The notes: a model not told the origin generated them from the sequence alone. Shown: positions 1 to 12,320, counted from the stretch's first letter. The stretch: 64,000 nucleotides of DNA from Atopsyche davidsoni (GCA_022113835.1 JAILWY010000002.1:3884501-3948500); one strand, 5' to 3'. Numbers and translations are program-made.

Positions 1-1845
1 TTGCATCAAATAATATATTTGTCATTTATTTGACATTCATGGTGATGTAAATAAATCGAATTCGTTTCATTACACAATTTCAGTTTAACCAAAGTAGCTA
101 TATTTTTTTTTTTATAAATATCTAATGTCAACGTAGTAAATTTCAATTATTTATAAGTATTTAAAACACACTTTTATATTCCCGCCCACTATCAGTAAAA
201 TATCAAATATTAACGGATCAAAAACGTATTTATTCTGTACGTTTATAGACTTATTCAAGTTAGTATAAAACGCACATTTTTTTAAATAATTGAATACTTA
301 TTTATTTTAAAAACTATACACATAAAATATATAAATACGAATGGAAGTAATGCACTGAGTAAGGGGAAGTAAGAATCATGTTAAAAGCATGTGTCATGTT
401 ATATTAATGCGTCATTTATTCACACGCATCGAATCCCACCTGTTATTCGACACATAAATAAATAAGGGGATTTTTTGTGTTCCACTCACCTGAAACACAT
501 TGTATAACGATATCTGCCGCCCTCACCTGTGTCTCCAAGGAATATATCGAGTATTGTTTTCGTTGTTTCATGTGTAAATAGATTGCTTGAGGACTCATTG
601 ATAACATATTGCTTCATTTAAATACACCCGATTTATTTATCAAACAACATAACATATGAAAATTACGTGAAATGTTAAAAGAAAGTTTTTGCAAGAAATA
701 TACTTTTATTTTTTCTTTATTTGATTGTTGGGTTATATATTTTATTCATTTACTAGATTTTTATGTTTATGACAAATGTTCAAAAGACCGTTGCGTATAA
801 TTCATTTACGAAATATGATTTATCATGTATTACCAGCGATAAATTACATATCGCCGATATTCCTGTTTATAAATGATAATAAATTTCCTTCGTATTCTAG
901 AAATAATAATCAATTGACGTCGACTCCATATAACTTCCAATTAATCTCTCCGGGCTGCCCATTAATAAGCTAAATTGTATCACGGATCATCGTGTGGCTG
1001 GATTGTTAAAGTATCCAAGGATCCACGTTCGATTATCGACAATATCTTATTTCTGGGAAATCGTTGAGTGTACATGAAATGTATCACATCTGTCATATAT
1101 AAGTAATTGGCCCTGACTTGTAATTCTGAAATATTGAAGATTTTTATTTTATTTTTGGAAATAAAACTTGTCAGTCTACCTAAAATTGTGAGTGTGTATA
1201 GAATAGTAGACGTTGCAGAAAGCATATGATGTTCATCAGTCTTTTCTAAAAAATTCTAGTATTAGTTTTAACTCACTCTAAATATTATTTCTAGTAGCCC
1301 ATATCTGTTGACGCAAAACAATCTAATTTAAATAAAAAACATGCAATATCTAAATTCCAAGAATATATTCTATTTGGTCTGTTTTTTTTGTAGTTATTTT
1401 TATTTATTTGACAATTCAAACGAGCTTGCAATTTATTTCCATAGTTCTCATTCAAATGTCCCATAAAATATGTTTGAACATAAGTTATATTTCTGATTTT
1501 ATCAAAAAAACAATATTTTTATAAAAACATAAAAGCGTAAACTTCTTTTTTTTTCAAGATGGGTAAGAAAATATATAAAAATACTTATGTTGTATTTTTA
1601 TATTTTTACGAACAAAAATTCTTACACAAATATATGTTAACTCTGGAAGTAACAATAGTTTGTATTGTATTGTAAACAAGTAGTATTGACACGTGCAATT
1701 TCAATACAATGCAATTCAACAGGTGTTTGAATTTAACGTTAATAAGGCGATCGTATTGGGGACCTCTAGATAATTAACCACTGACCCAACAAGCAAATCA
1801 ATTTTAATTATAATGATTAAACAATACAAAAAATGATTTTTTAGA
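1..1845. other. AT-rich non-coding DNA, no gene seen
   Basis: Strongly AT-rich sequence with homopolymer A/T tracts. The open frames here (about 65-84 codons) have no recognisable domain and biased, low-complexity translations. I see no RNA gene and no transposon end. Confidence 0.6.
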
Positions 1846-1874
1846 ATGACTTTTTTAAATTCAAAATCCAAACA

Positions 1875-2110
1875 GGCTTCATCAATTAACGAAAAAGTTC
1901 GCGCAAGAAAGAGCGGCGGGAGTGCGAGCGAGACGGCGAGCCGATACATCATACAAAAATGGCGACTCATTGATCACTCTGACTTATTTGGATATATTTT
2001 TTTTCCGTGGCAACACACGGCCTGCAAATGGGAAAAATGCTTCGGGTACCTCACCGAAGGAGAGCTGCCCCAAAGACACGAGCGTTTATTTCAAGTATGT
2101 GTTATAAAAA
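1875..2110. promoter_or_regulatory. GC-elevated block with GAGCG and AAAATGGCG motifs
   Basis: GC rises abruptly against AT-rich flanks. The block holds GAGCGGCGG and GCGAGCGAGACGG near 1910-1938 and AAAATGGCG at 1956-1964, which resembles the YY1/Pho core. A 99-codon frame crosses it but resembles no family I know. A conserved regulatory element is the best reading; a short exon is not excluded. Inference only. Confidence 0.22.
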
Positions 2111-4910
2111 AAGATAACCGTAAGAATCTAGACACAATTGAATAATTGATTTAAAACTTCGCTGAAATTTAAAAAAAAAATTTAAGTGTATGAAATTATT
2201 TATATATTATTGATAAAATGCATTTAAAAATATTTTTATGAATCTCGATAGCTGATTATATCAAATACAAGCTATACATGCTATTATGCAGTATTATAAT
2301 AATATAAATTATTAAAGATATAAACTATGTTTACCTTATATAGTTTAGTTTACTTGCTTTCATAAATTATATCACAGTAAGTTCGATTGATTGATTATTG
2401 GTGGTGTATATAATACCTTTAAAAAACAGTAAATAATAACACGTACAAAATGAATATTGTAGGTATAGTATTAATAAATATTTATGAAAAAAATTGTGCA
2501 ACATCGTACAAGATATATGTCTTACAACTTTTAAATTAACTATTTAACATTGATTCATTCATATTTATAAAATATTATAATTCTTACTAAGCCATAAGAT
2601 CGCGATGATAGAAAGGATTGACTGAAACTGCTCTTAAGAAAATTTTTCCTCATAGCTTCACATGCGAACCGAATTCTTAAATAAAAAATATTTGAGTATC
2701 GCTTTACTGCATTTATTGACATAAAAAATTGGAAGATCGATTTTGCTCTCAATATATTTTTTAAGACATTTTAATAATTTTATTTTGTCGCTTGTCTCCC
2801 TCGCGGCACGTCTCCGGCCGAATGTAATATTCAGTGCCTCACCTCTCGCAACTAATTCCGAAGGGGAGTGGTCACAAAAAAACTTTTCAAGTGACAGTAA
2901 TTGAATTCCCTTCTTAAATTCTGCTAAATGCCTCGCCCATAGAAATATCTGTCCTTTTTTCACAATAGTGCGTTCGACGCATTTCGGAACAAAGATTTTT
3001 TAATTCATAAGGGAATTTATACTTTACTATGCAAGTAGGTGCCAACCCTTATTTGAATACGTCTAAAAAAATAATTAAATTATTTAAATAAAAATATCCC
3101 ATAAGAGTAAGTAAATACTAATGTTCCAGTAAAATGGCATATTAATAGCGTTTTTATAATTTTGGTATTAGATATGATATTTTTTTTTATTTAAAATTTT
3201 AAAAGGTTTGAAATGATGTTTAATGTACGCTGGCTAGTAGATAATTAATTTTACTTAAAGCGTATAAATTTTACAATAAGGGCCAAGCCGGTGTTTTGAG
3301 TTAAATTAGATTAGTATAAGCGTAACATTACACAATTTATCACGGTTTTATTTTCAAAAAGTACATATCTTTTAGTAACGTTTCGCTATATTACATCAAA
3401 CATAAAATAAATAGAAGTATACTAATATTAAATATAGACTTAGTACGTTCATTTCATTTACCATATTGTAGAGGAAAAATACGAATACAATGATCTGAAA
3501 GGATTCTTATATTTTTTTATACGTTCTTTCACGTTGTTTTGTGTTTACATTTAAAAAAATAGTATCAAATAAATAATTGTAAATAAAAATATAATAATAC
3601 ATCTGCTCTATAATGATACTAGCTCTTTAGACACGGTTAAGGTGTATTCATGCCATTCGTTTTCACGGTAGATTTTAAATTTCAATCCACGTGAAATATT
3701 GCAACCTTTTTTCATTTTTGTAATGTTACAAATTGCAACAATTATTTCTCCCCCGTGGCTGGGATCATCAGAGCGTTAATAGTGAAGGCATATCATGTTC
3801 GGATAAAAAAATGCGATCAAAAAAAAAAAAAAAACAACACGCCACACGTCACGAGCACGAAAGGCGCCGCCGGATTATCTTGCGTCGAACATTCTGGAAG
3901 GCTGGAAGGGATTGCGCACCGAGGGGTTTTTTTTTTTTTTTTTGTAATCGGGAGGGGTGAAATAAAAAAATAAATAATGCTCCGACGTCGCGGGGTGCCG
4001 GATCTCAGTGAAACCGCGTCGTTAAATATGATTTATGGAAGAATAAATACGTTTGAGCCGCGAAACAAAGCAAAAACATCACAATGGCGGTAGAAATTAA
4101 AATGGAGCGATACAACAGCAAAGGTTCTTTTGAAATTCAATACGAAATTCCATGTTCTCAGTGACGCCCAAGCATCTCTGCGGTACCATTTATGTGCCGT
4201 GAGTACCACGAGGCCGAGGGAAATACACAAAAGTCACTAAGGCTTGCAAAGCAATTTATTCGAGTTTTATATTACTGGCAAACTGATAACAATAACTCTT
4301 TGATCACTCGTTGGTACTTATTACTATTAAAACAATAATCTGGGCATACCAGACAGTTAAATTAAATACAAAAAAATAATACAATAAGCATTATTCACAA
4401 GTCGATTTTTTATATTTTTTTAATACGTGTTCAAAGGTTTTTCATTTATATTACAATAGAGTATGGCTTACTTGATTAAATTATCGTTACTCCCGTTGTA
4501 TATTTTCTAAAATAATAAATAAATCATCTGAAGTTTTACAGACTTTATTACAAAACATTTTACGAAAAGGGTTTTATTCCACTATTTTTAATTTATGACG
4601 AGTAATGTTTCTTATATTTCAGAGGTCAAAGCGGCTTTCTAAGAAAAGGGATATTCATAGAGCTTACTAATACAATAAAACGAGGACTGCAGTATAAAAT
4701 ATGGCACAATAAACAGAGATGCATGTAGAGCTCCGAGTTGCAAATCTCGAGTTACATCAGTCTTCAACTTGCACGCTCGTATAAAATGCGCTGCCATGTT
4801 ATTGCATACGACCGACACACTAGGGTTCAGCTAGAACTATTTCTTTAAAGAATCACAACCTATTTATTACTATGAATTTTTTTTCTTCAAAGAAACATGA
4901 AATAATATAT
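2111..4910. other. AT-rich non-coding DNA with homopolymer tracts
   Basis: No gene recognised. Two notable tracts are an A-run at about 3819-3834 and a T-run at about 3927-3942, which bracket a more GC-rich patch (3840-3926). ACAATGGCGG occurs near 4082. The remaining frames are short and unremarkable. Confidence 0.5.
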
Positions 4911-4929
4911 GTGGGATTCAAATCCTCAC
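4911..4929 (-). repeat. tRNA T-arm-like (B-box) foldback, SINE remnant
   Basis: On the minus strand this reads GTGAGGATTTGAATCCCAC, close to a pol III B box (GGTTCGAATCC) with pairing flanks. No complete tRNA cloverleaf is present, so it is called a decayed tRNA-derived SINE head and not a tRNA gene. Confidence 0.35.
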
Positions 4930-5083
4930 CTTCACATATCATCTGTGTTTAAATATAATAATCACTACTCACTTTTGATCAACCCTTCCCTGCGTCCAAT
5001 TAACATTTTTTTAACTTTAAAACGCCTTCAAATAGAACGTTTGAAAGTTTTATTTTTGTCCCCGTTGAGTTGAAATCGGGCGC

Positions 5084-5400
5084 ACAGTGCGGCCCACAGT
5101 TCTGAAGTTCGGGGGATTCGCCGGAGACGGACGGCCGGAGTCGGGGATTCCAATATCCATTTTATTCTTTCCGACTTCGACGCTTCTCGCGATGTACACG
5201 TCGCGTATCTGTAACAGTTCGCTCGACGCGCAAGTGTATTTATTCTCTCCGCTATATGAGAAATTCTAGATTGAACATTCGCTGTCAATATTTTCCGTCG
5301 GTAATGCCGACTGATTTCTGCTGGAGAAAATAAATAAAAGAAATCTTCGAAACGGAGCTACGGCGGGCGTTATCGCTGAAAGAAACGCGCTGCGCCTTTT
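5084..5400. promoter_or_regulatory. CpG-enriched block
   Basis: Many CpG dinucleotides (GGGCGCACAG, GACGGACGGCCGG, GACGCTTCTCGCGATG, GCTCGACGCGC) stand out from AT-rich flanks. Both strands have short open frames (86 codons minus, 60 plus), as expected where stops are rare in GC-rich DNA. Candidate regulatory element; no gene recognised. Confidence 0.25.
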
Positions 5401-5510
5401 GCACAACCTACAAAAAAATATTGCATAATATATCTGCCTAAACCGAACAGTAGCTAGTTAGACTAAAACAACCGAGAAAAGAAAACGCTAATTACTATTT
5501 TCCTTCTTGT

Positions 5511-5841
5511 AGAAACCGAACCTCCCCGCTCTCCTTATCCTGTTGCTTGTGCATCTCTGCCATTTTGTACCCTGAGTAGTGGACCTGGAATGATTGTGAA
5601 GTACGTGAGGGTTTTGTAATGAAAGGATTATATAATAATGCTATTGGTCAGCAGCAATACGCAGACTTTTCCTTCCAATATAAAACTGCGGTGTAGAAGA
5701 ACTCAGGGACTCATTACACTATTTTTCCCTTAGAAAACCATGAACAATGGCTCAGCACGAGTATCTCAGTGAAATGGTCACGGACCTCCTCTGAAGAGAG
5801 GCGCTTGATGAACAAAAAAAAAAAAAAAAAAGAAACTGAAC
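5511..5841 (+). mobile_element. SINE-like repeat copy 1, with poly(A) tail and 11-bp target duplication
   Basis: The element runs from about 5522 to 5830 and ends in a long A-run. It is bordered by AGAAACCGAAC (5511-5521) and AGAAACTGAAC (5831-5841), a target-site duplication with one mismatch. It belongs to a four-copy family in this window (others at 15761-16066 minus, 51421-51722 plus, 62803-63140 plus). Shared segments include the start CTCTCC..TTCTG, CTGTACCCTGA, GGAATGATTGTGGA, AATAATGCTATTGG, and the tail GTGAAATGGTCGCCAACCTC followed by GAAGAGAGGC. The poly(A) tail, the duplication and 5' truncation of some copies indicate LINE-driven retrotransposition. No clear pol III A/B boxes are seen, so it may be a truncated SINE or a LINE 3' fragment. 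Confidence 0.72.
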
Positions 5842-5854
5842 AAAGAGCCAAGTC

Positions 5855-6165
5855 AACCACTGGACCGAGGGGCGGCTGAGGACGAGAATGAATCTCACCA
5901 CTTTACAAATGACCCATCACAGTCCCGAGTCGCATCAATAACCTTTCAGCCGCCAGGATGCGGCAATCGGCCATTCAGCCGGGATGGATCACGCTGCATC
6001 ACAGCGCCGGCGGATGGACTCGAACCTTGGACCCCCGCCTCTGATGGGAGCCTGCCGCGTCGCTGGTCCCATTCATACTGCAGGGATCGTAATCGTACAC
6101 TTCCTTATTTGAACCCCGCGCTGGGAACGGAAAGGGGCTGGACTCGGTACAGTTATTGAAGAGCA
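5855..6165 (-). repeat. GC-rich tRNA-like repeat block
   Basis: On the minus strand, GGTTCGAGTCCATCC (RC of 6012-6026) matches a B box. Farther along the same strand, GGTCCAGTGGTTGACTTGG (near 5857-5875) resembles an A box with D-arm. The boxes are in the wrong order for one tRNA, so this is probably two tRNA-derived SINE fragments or a rearranged one, next to the poly(A) end of SINE-like copy 1. Confidence 0.4.
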
Positions 6166-7480
6166 ATTTTTGTTCCTCTTCAACACAGTTAAGTATTTCA
6201 ATATTTGTAATAAATAGCAATTTCACTATCAAAAATACAATTAAACCATTTTTTTTTAAATTTAAAAATAAAGACATCAAAAAGGCATCTAGAATCTTTA
6301 AAAAAATATTTCAATAGGTGTAGTCGGAAAATGTGTAATTTTAGCATGCCGAATTTGAATATTTTGATATATGACATGTCTAAGCGTTTTACACTCAGTA
6401 TACAGATTTTGGACTGGAGCAAAACTCTGAAATTTACTAAAAAACGCATAAACGCTTACTACTACTTGATGGCTCATTAAAATTTATTTTTAAAAGTTTT
6501 CTGTAATAATTTCAGACAAAAGCAAAATTTATATTCATAACCTTATAACTTTTTTGTCTAACAACTTATATTCTTAAACTGTACCTACTTATTATTTAAT
6601 ATTCAATAATTTCCCACATCAAGAAATAAATTCAAATTATTTTAACTTAATACACGCGGTTCATATATATTTATAAAATTTTAATAATGCGCTTTTAAAA
6701 AACCCATTTTGTAATTCAGCACCGATACACAAGCATGAATAATGGACGTTATTATCCATACGAGCTAAGTGCTTGTTTACAACGAATGTCCACTCAGGTA
6801 AAGGTTACCTGGCGCTTTATAACCGTCCACAAAGTTGCAAGGATGGTGGATTATATAGACTTTTCATTCACTTCTTGGAGCGAGGTCTGCGAACGTGAAA
6901 ACAACATCTTACATAATAAATATCGACATTATATTAAATGCAGAGCCAGTCCTAAAACTGATAAACCACTCCAAAAAATAATGAATACAACATAAATTGA
7001 AAACTTTAGTCATTGAGACCTTGTGAGGACTTATTTGATGATTTCCATTTTTTTCAAAAGAGTACTGAATGCAGCCATATTTTTGTTTGTACGCCAACTG
7101 TATAAAAAAATATACAAAAAGACGGATTTCAAAAAACAAACACAAAAAAATCAGCCACGAATTATTCATGATTTCACTTTCAAATACATTGTATGAATGT
7201 CTGCTAATATATTCTGTGCAATCTACGATTAATTGTATTTATAACATTTACAAAAAATCCCGTTTTTGTATTATTGTATCACTTAAACTTCAACCTACAT
7301 AATGTTTGAAAATATCTACATACATAAATTTTCTATAGCTGCAAATAACGTTAGTTCTTACGTATATTTTCTTTTTGATAAAATCAATAAAAATAAAACT
7401 AAAAAATAATCAATCGTATATGGAGGTACTCGTAGATAGTAAAAGATACATGTTTTTTTTTTTTTTTTTAAATTATATTT
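6166..7480. other. AT-rich non-coding DNA
   Basis: No gene recognised. An 86-codon frame at 6735-6995 resembles no protein family. A symmetric pair of CAGGTAA motifs lies at 6795-6811. Ends in a T-run near 7451. Confidence 0.5.
6795..6811. promoter_or_regulatory. Inverted pair of CAGGTAA sites
   Basis: CAGGTAA, AGG, TTACCTG is a perfect inverted repeat with 3-nt centre. CAGGTA is the binding core of Snail/Zfh1-type factors. The symmetry is seen; function is inferred. Confidence 0.25.
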
Positions 7481-7499
7481 TATTCTAAGACATCCCAGA

Positions 7500-7715
7500 G
7501 TCGATAGACCGCCCCCGCACTAAAAAAAACCGAACGAAAACATACAATCGGCTGATTCTCGACACCTCGTCGTCCACACCTGGAAAACAGCTGATAGGGC
7601 TGTCAGCTGCTGTGACGTCAGCGGATATCTGACAATCGTGAGAACTGACGACCCGTCGGCTGGAGCTCGCGTCTGACGATTTGCTGCCGCATCAGTCCGA
7701 GACGTGATAAGCGAC
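7500..7715. promoter_or_regulatory. CpG/E-box/CRE-containing candidate enhancer
   Basis: A GC-elevated block with a perfect CRE palindrome TGACGTCA at 7613-7620. Two CAGCTG E-boxes lie just upstream (about 7588 and 7605), plus CACCTG at about 7576. No long open frame. Clustered bHLH and bZIP sites suggest an enhancer; not testable here. Confidence 0.35.
7613..7620. promoter_or_regulatory. CRE palindrome TGACGTCA
   Basis: Perfect CREB/ATF consensus immediately after two CAGCTG E-boxes. Confidence 0.4.
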
Positions 7716-8335
7716 GAGTGAAACGGATAGAAAACATTATAATCACTTACAAATAAATATATTTAAAGTTAATTTGAACTTACATGGGCATGGAATATTA
7801 AAAAATATATATATGAAATCGCACATTTACTGAAAATAACACAATTTAATATAATCTTATCTATCTACAATTATTGTGTCGATACTATTTTTAAAGCATT
7901 TAAGAGCCACTAAGGGTTAAAATACACCTTTTTTAATTTGATGATTGATTATTTAAAAGTTTACACTACGAGCACGCAAAATATCTTAAGTCTTAAGTGA
8001 TAAATGCGGTTTTTCATCAAAAGAAAACTTTCGAATTGATTATTCTTGGTTGAGTGCGAGGTTTTTTTTTATGTTTTAAATGTATATTGTATGTGTACAA
8101 TTATTTAACAATTTGCTTGAATAAATTTAATTTTAAATATTCGCTATTTAGCTATAGATTAGTGTTTTGGTATATAAAAAAATAGCCAAATAGAATTGAA
8201 AACATTTTTTGTAAATATTCATTCGTTGTGGTGTTTCATACATTTAAGATATAATTACCAAGACGCCATCAGTTACAATGTATCCAGTTGGAGGCACTGC
8301 TGCAAAATTCAAAGTAGGCAGGTAGCCATTACAAC
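7716..8335. other. AT-rich non-coding DNA
   Basis: Low-complexity AT-rich sequence with no recognisable gene, RNA or repeat. Confidence 0.5.
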
Positions 8336-8565
8336 TTCGTACAAATCCTCGATTGTGCTCGCAGCCAGCTCCAGGGTCTGCAGAGGATGTCCACATTGTC
8401 CGGCCATTGTTCCCGGGAACAATCGACCCAGCCCTGGTCTTCCATTGAGGTGCTTTTTTCTCCCCGACTTTGCAGAAGACGGCTATTCATAGTTTCTTTC
8501 AACCGGCGAAGAAAGGAGGGATGCTGGTCCCAACGAGTTTGTTTTAGGCTTACTTAATTACGTGT
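8336..8565. other. GC-elevated block with splice-acceptor-like site
   Basis: At 8450-8475 a pyrimidine-rich tract (TTTTTTCTCCCCGACTTTGCAG) resembles a 3' splice site on the plus strand, followed by 23 open codons to a TAG. The acceptor-like string is seen, but the following frame is too short and unrecognised to call an exon. A conserved non-coding or repeat-derived block is equally possible. Confidence 0.2.
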
Positions 8566-9595
8566 ATACGAAAGATGTTGCCTAATACCTAGCAAACCAC
8601 ATAACCTAACCTTAATACACATACAAACACACACACACACACATATATTATATTTATATATTTTTAGATTTCCGCAAGCATGCACACAATCAAATATTTC
8701 ATATTATTCATTGTATTGCACACTGTTTGCAATTTTAAAAATAAGCATTTCTGTGTGAAATTTTAAGATTTAGGTTTAAGATTATTGAAATCTTAAATCA
8801 CCTAAGATAAAAATAGTTATACTGTTAAATCTGTTTTTAATGTAAAGTTAACGATAATGGACGGAACATGTTTATAAATAAAACATCGGCTAACGGAGTT
8901 TAACAAGTTTTTTGCCTGAATTAAAAAAAAAACAGTCTGGTATAAATGCTAACCACCAACAACTATCTCTTATTAATTTTAAATTAATTTGATTTTTATT
9001 GAATAAAAAAGTAGAAATACCACCGAGATAAAATTTCCCCGTGGTAATTACACATATTAAACATTTATGCCGATGGTTCTTTCCCATAAATATACCCAAC
9101 ATAAAATAAAAGGGTGTCAACCTTTTTAGGAATGAGGTTTGATCTATTTTTCAGACCTGTTAAATTGTTTTATCTATGAATACTATTATATTTTAAATAA
9201 GCTCTCACATTTAACACATTAATTTGTATACATGAAATGACGAGGAGAAGACAAAAAGTCTCATGTCACATGTGGGATGTGAGCCCACACAAAATCACTT
9301 GAGTTTATATATATATATAGAATAATCCCGTATGTGTTGAAATGTCAATTAAATATCTGAAAAGCAATCATTCGCCTCTCAAGGTAAGCATATTTCAGAG
9401 TAATTCTGCGTGTATTGATATTTACTCCAAATAAATCAAATACGAAATCACTCCAAGTATAAAATTAAAAACTCCAAAAATAATTAGTAAAAAAAAATAA
9501 ATAAAAACCAAAACCAACAAATCCAATTTCGTCCGCTCGCTCCAGAACTAATTTCGTTAATAATAAGAATAAAAAAAATATATATACGGCTATTT
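8566..9595. other. AT-rich DNA with a short (AC)n tract
   Basis: An AC dinucleotide run lies at about 8626-8642, followed by TA-rich sequence. A T-arm-like foldback (TGTGGG..CCCACA, 9271-9289) may be a SINE relic. No gene seen. Confidence 0.5.
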
Positions 9596-9599
9596 AACC

Positions 9600-9735
9600 A
9601 ATGGGTAAAAACCAGGACCGTAATCAGATCTCGGGGAGCACGTCTAGCTCGGGCCCGGGGCAGTTTTCTGCGGTGCGCCCCCTCCCCTCGGGAACGCCCC
9701 CTTCTCCCCTTTCCACCCCTCCCAAAAATTACGTG
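9600..9735. other. C-rich block in AT desert
   Basis: Contains CGGGCCCGGGG, GCGCCCCCTCCCCTCGG and a run of CCCCT/CCCTTTCC tracts. The strand-asymmetric C content differs from the CpG blocks elsewhere. No open frame of note, so the function is unknown. Confidence 0.3.
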
Positions 9736-9935
9736 GTCTGCAAGCTATATTGATATTATTTTTATCATTCCGATTGAATAATACAGGGATACGAAATTAA
9801 GTAATCATTGTTTTTTTTTGTGGTTATATGATTCATTTTCGTTCTGATTTTTTCAACTGAAGTACAGAAATATGAGAGCACTTATATCAGTTATAATAGA
9901 GTCCAGAGATCGAATAAAAAAATATTTTGTTAAAC

Positions 9936-10115
9936 CTTTTATTTTGGGAAATTCAATATTTTTGACAGAGAGTACTTGGTGGAATTCCATTTTAATATTT
10001 TTGAGTAAAATATTTTGATAATGCTAACGTGAAAGGTTGGCGAAACCGGTCACAAATAAAAACGAACACGTGGAAAATCACTCAAGTATATTACTAAAAA
10101 ATACTTTTATTTTGG
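9936..10115 (+). mobile_element. Foldback element copy A with exact 12-bp target duplication
   Basis: CTTTTATTTTGG occurs exactly at 9936-9947 and 10104-10115, bounding a 156-bp element (9948-10103). Its first ~60 bases (through GACAGAGAGTACTTGG and GGAATTCCATTTTAATATT) match the reverse complement of the right end of copy B at 45347-45532. The centre, 10016-10064, is nearly identical in both copies and contains a 25-nt hairpin (10029-10053). The right arm (GTGGAAAATCACTCAAG) is also shared. Copy A has lost the inner left arm. No coding capacity, so it is non-autonomous. Long exact duplications and inverted arms recall Penelope-like or other target-primed elements; the class is not established. 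Confidence 0.7.
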
Positions 10116-11474
10116 CGCAAGTTTCGTGTGAGTTTACTTGTATGATTTTTACCGTATAAAATATTACTCGTTTGGTTTAGTAATAATTATTCAAGACTTG
10201 AGTTGGGAATGAAACGTTGTAGGCATTATTAGCAGTTAGCGGCAATCATAGATAATTATCATATACGAAACATTATTATTAAATTAAGACCGGATTCAAA
10301 GAATTTAATTAAAACGATGTTTCGTATTAATGGACGCTATAAATAGGTTACGTGTAATAAACTGTATACAATCTGTGTAATAAAATATATGCAAAAAATG
10401 GGGGCGGAGATGTGAGTTCATATCTCAGCTACGTTGCGAAAACATAATTTTAGAATTTATCTGCTATTTTCGTGTTTTGAGAAATATAAGCGATGGGCTT
10501 GATTCAATTCCGTATTTATACACCTTTGTTACAATTCTCATTAGCCGTATGCTACCTCTTACCTTTACAAGTCTAATTTCCTGGGATGGTAAGGCTCGGT
10601 GTACAGAAAATCTATTTTTAAGTGAAATCTAATGGTTTTATTGTTTAGGAACACCGTACGATCCTCCGGTCTTAGTTAGCAGGTAACTCATACGCCGTAA
10701 TTAGCACAGGTAAAAACGGTGGACATTGCACGCATTCCAATTCTTTATACATATCCAGATATGTGTATTATCTGGTAAATACTAAGCGGTATATACACCT
10801 CACGGGTTATAATACTATCTTCCGATTAAAAAATATTACAAATTTACAAGAAACTGGAACAAAAATTAAATATGTAATTTTGAATAAAATATACATATGT
10901 ATTACTAATTTTGGCGTCAATTTTTTCAACGTAATGAAATAGGACTATAATAAAAATAATCAATCTGCATACTTGATTTTTAAAATATTTAAATAAATTG
11001 AATAAATGAATCATTGAGTTGCAAACTCGATATGTGCATTTTTAAAACTAATTTACATTTCACTGTCATCTAACGTTTTTAAAAATACATAAACTGTATT
11101 TCTCGTTTTTAAATACCGTTTATTCAAAAATATATTATACGTCTTTTTATTTTTATAATTGACATTATTTTATTTAATTGTGATGAAAACCATAATTTTA
11201 ATATTACTTAATTAAACATTGGAACAATATACTAATAATGGATTTCTTTTCTAACATGGCATTCAAGATATATATTTTTGTTTTGTATATTTAGGTTTGC
11301 CATGAAAAACATTCATGTATCATATTTAATTATAAATAAATTTAAGTCTTTTTAGAACATAATTCATGCGTTTTTTTAAGACGCTTTTTGCTTATTATAA
11401 TATAATAAGTTACAACTGGGTGCATGTAGACTTTTTACGCTATTTTAAAGTATTATTATAAAAACATACAAAAC
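10116..11474. other. AT-rich non-coding DNA
   Basis: No gene recognised. A small foldback GAGAT..ATCTC (10407-10426) around GTGAGTTCAT resembles a degenerate T-arm. The rest is AT-rich with short frames only. Confidence 0.5.
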
Positions 11475-11541
11475 AATGGCTGCGTGGATAAGCTGCGACT
11501 TCCGTGAACCGAAAACCTTGGTTCGAATCCAAGGAACGTTA
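11475..11541 (+). repeat. tRNA-derived SINE head (A and B boxes)
   Basis: TGGCTGCGTGG (11477-11487) fits the pol III A-box pattern. CCTTGGTTCGAATCCAAGG (11516-11534) is a perfect T-arm, with a 5-bp CCTTG/CAAGG stem and a TTCGAAT loop containing a canonical B box. A 7-bp acceptor stem and a clean anticodon arm are lacking, so this is a SINE head or tRNA pseudogene, not a functional tRNA. Downstream AT-rich sequence would be the SINE body. Confidence 0.55.
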
Positions 11542-12055
11542 AGCACTTAAAAACCATTACATACTTAGAGCGTTGTGGTTAGCTTAGTGATGGGTATAAT
11601 CTAAATCTAAATAATACAAATTCTCAATAATAAAAAAAAACTAAAATCAAAACGTTTATTGTGAATTTGCGACGACTTATTTTTGATAAAATGTATTTTT
11701 AAAAATTTAAATTATTTTTATCTCATTTAAAGGGATCTATTACACAAATTCAAATGTACAACTGTGCATTTTAAAGTTCAATTTACTCATGTCGAGTCTG
11801 TTTTAAGTTCGTGCAAAGGTTTTAAAAATCTAAGATAATCAATTATCGAAGCATACGTACTCAGTAATCACCTATATAGATTGTTCGATTATCGATTCAA
11901 TAACACTGTAACTTTTGTAATATATCGCATCGATTTATTTATGCTATAGGTTGTTGGAAAAAACCTGCTAAAACCTTCAACGTGTTTTTTTTAATCAAGA
12001 CGTATTCGATTTTTTACATCACTAATAAAAAATATATATCAATTTAAATAGAACA
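11542..12055. other. AT-rich non-coding DNA
   Basis: Nothing recognisable beyond the possible body of the SINE that begins upstream. Confidence 0.5.
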
Positions 12056-12059
12056 AGCG

Positions 12060-12320
12060 CCCGTTAGCAAAAGCCCGATATTTTTTCAGCCGCCGCGGAA
12101 TGCGGTCAGAAAAGAAAAACCATATAATAGAATGCATCGGCCATTAAGTAAGACGCTGCGAAAAAAACCATAATGGCGTAATGAATCTGCGGGAGACATT
12201 AGGGCGCCATCTTGGGGCTCCTTCCGGGGACCAGAGACGCCATCATTACGCGGATTCGTGGTAATGGGCCATAGTCATCACGGGCCTATGCGAGTTGGGA
12301 TGGTCTTACATCACGATCTA
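12060..12320. promoter_or_regulatory. GC-elevated block with YY1/Pho-like sites
   Basis: Contains GCGCCATCTTGG (about 12204) and GACGCCATCATTACG (about 12236), both matching the reverse complement of the YY1/Pho ATGGC core, plus TAAT-type homeodomain cores. No open frame. Candidate conserved regulatory element, by inference. Confidence 0.28.

Noticed and set aside
11475..11541. Functional tRNA gene
   Set aside because: A and B boxes and the T-arm are good, but the acceptor stem and anticodon arm do not form; SINE head or pseudogene preferred.
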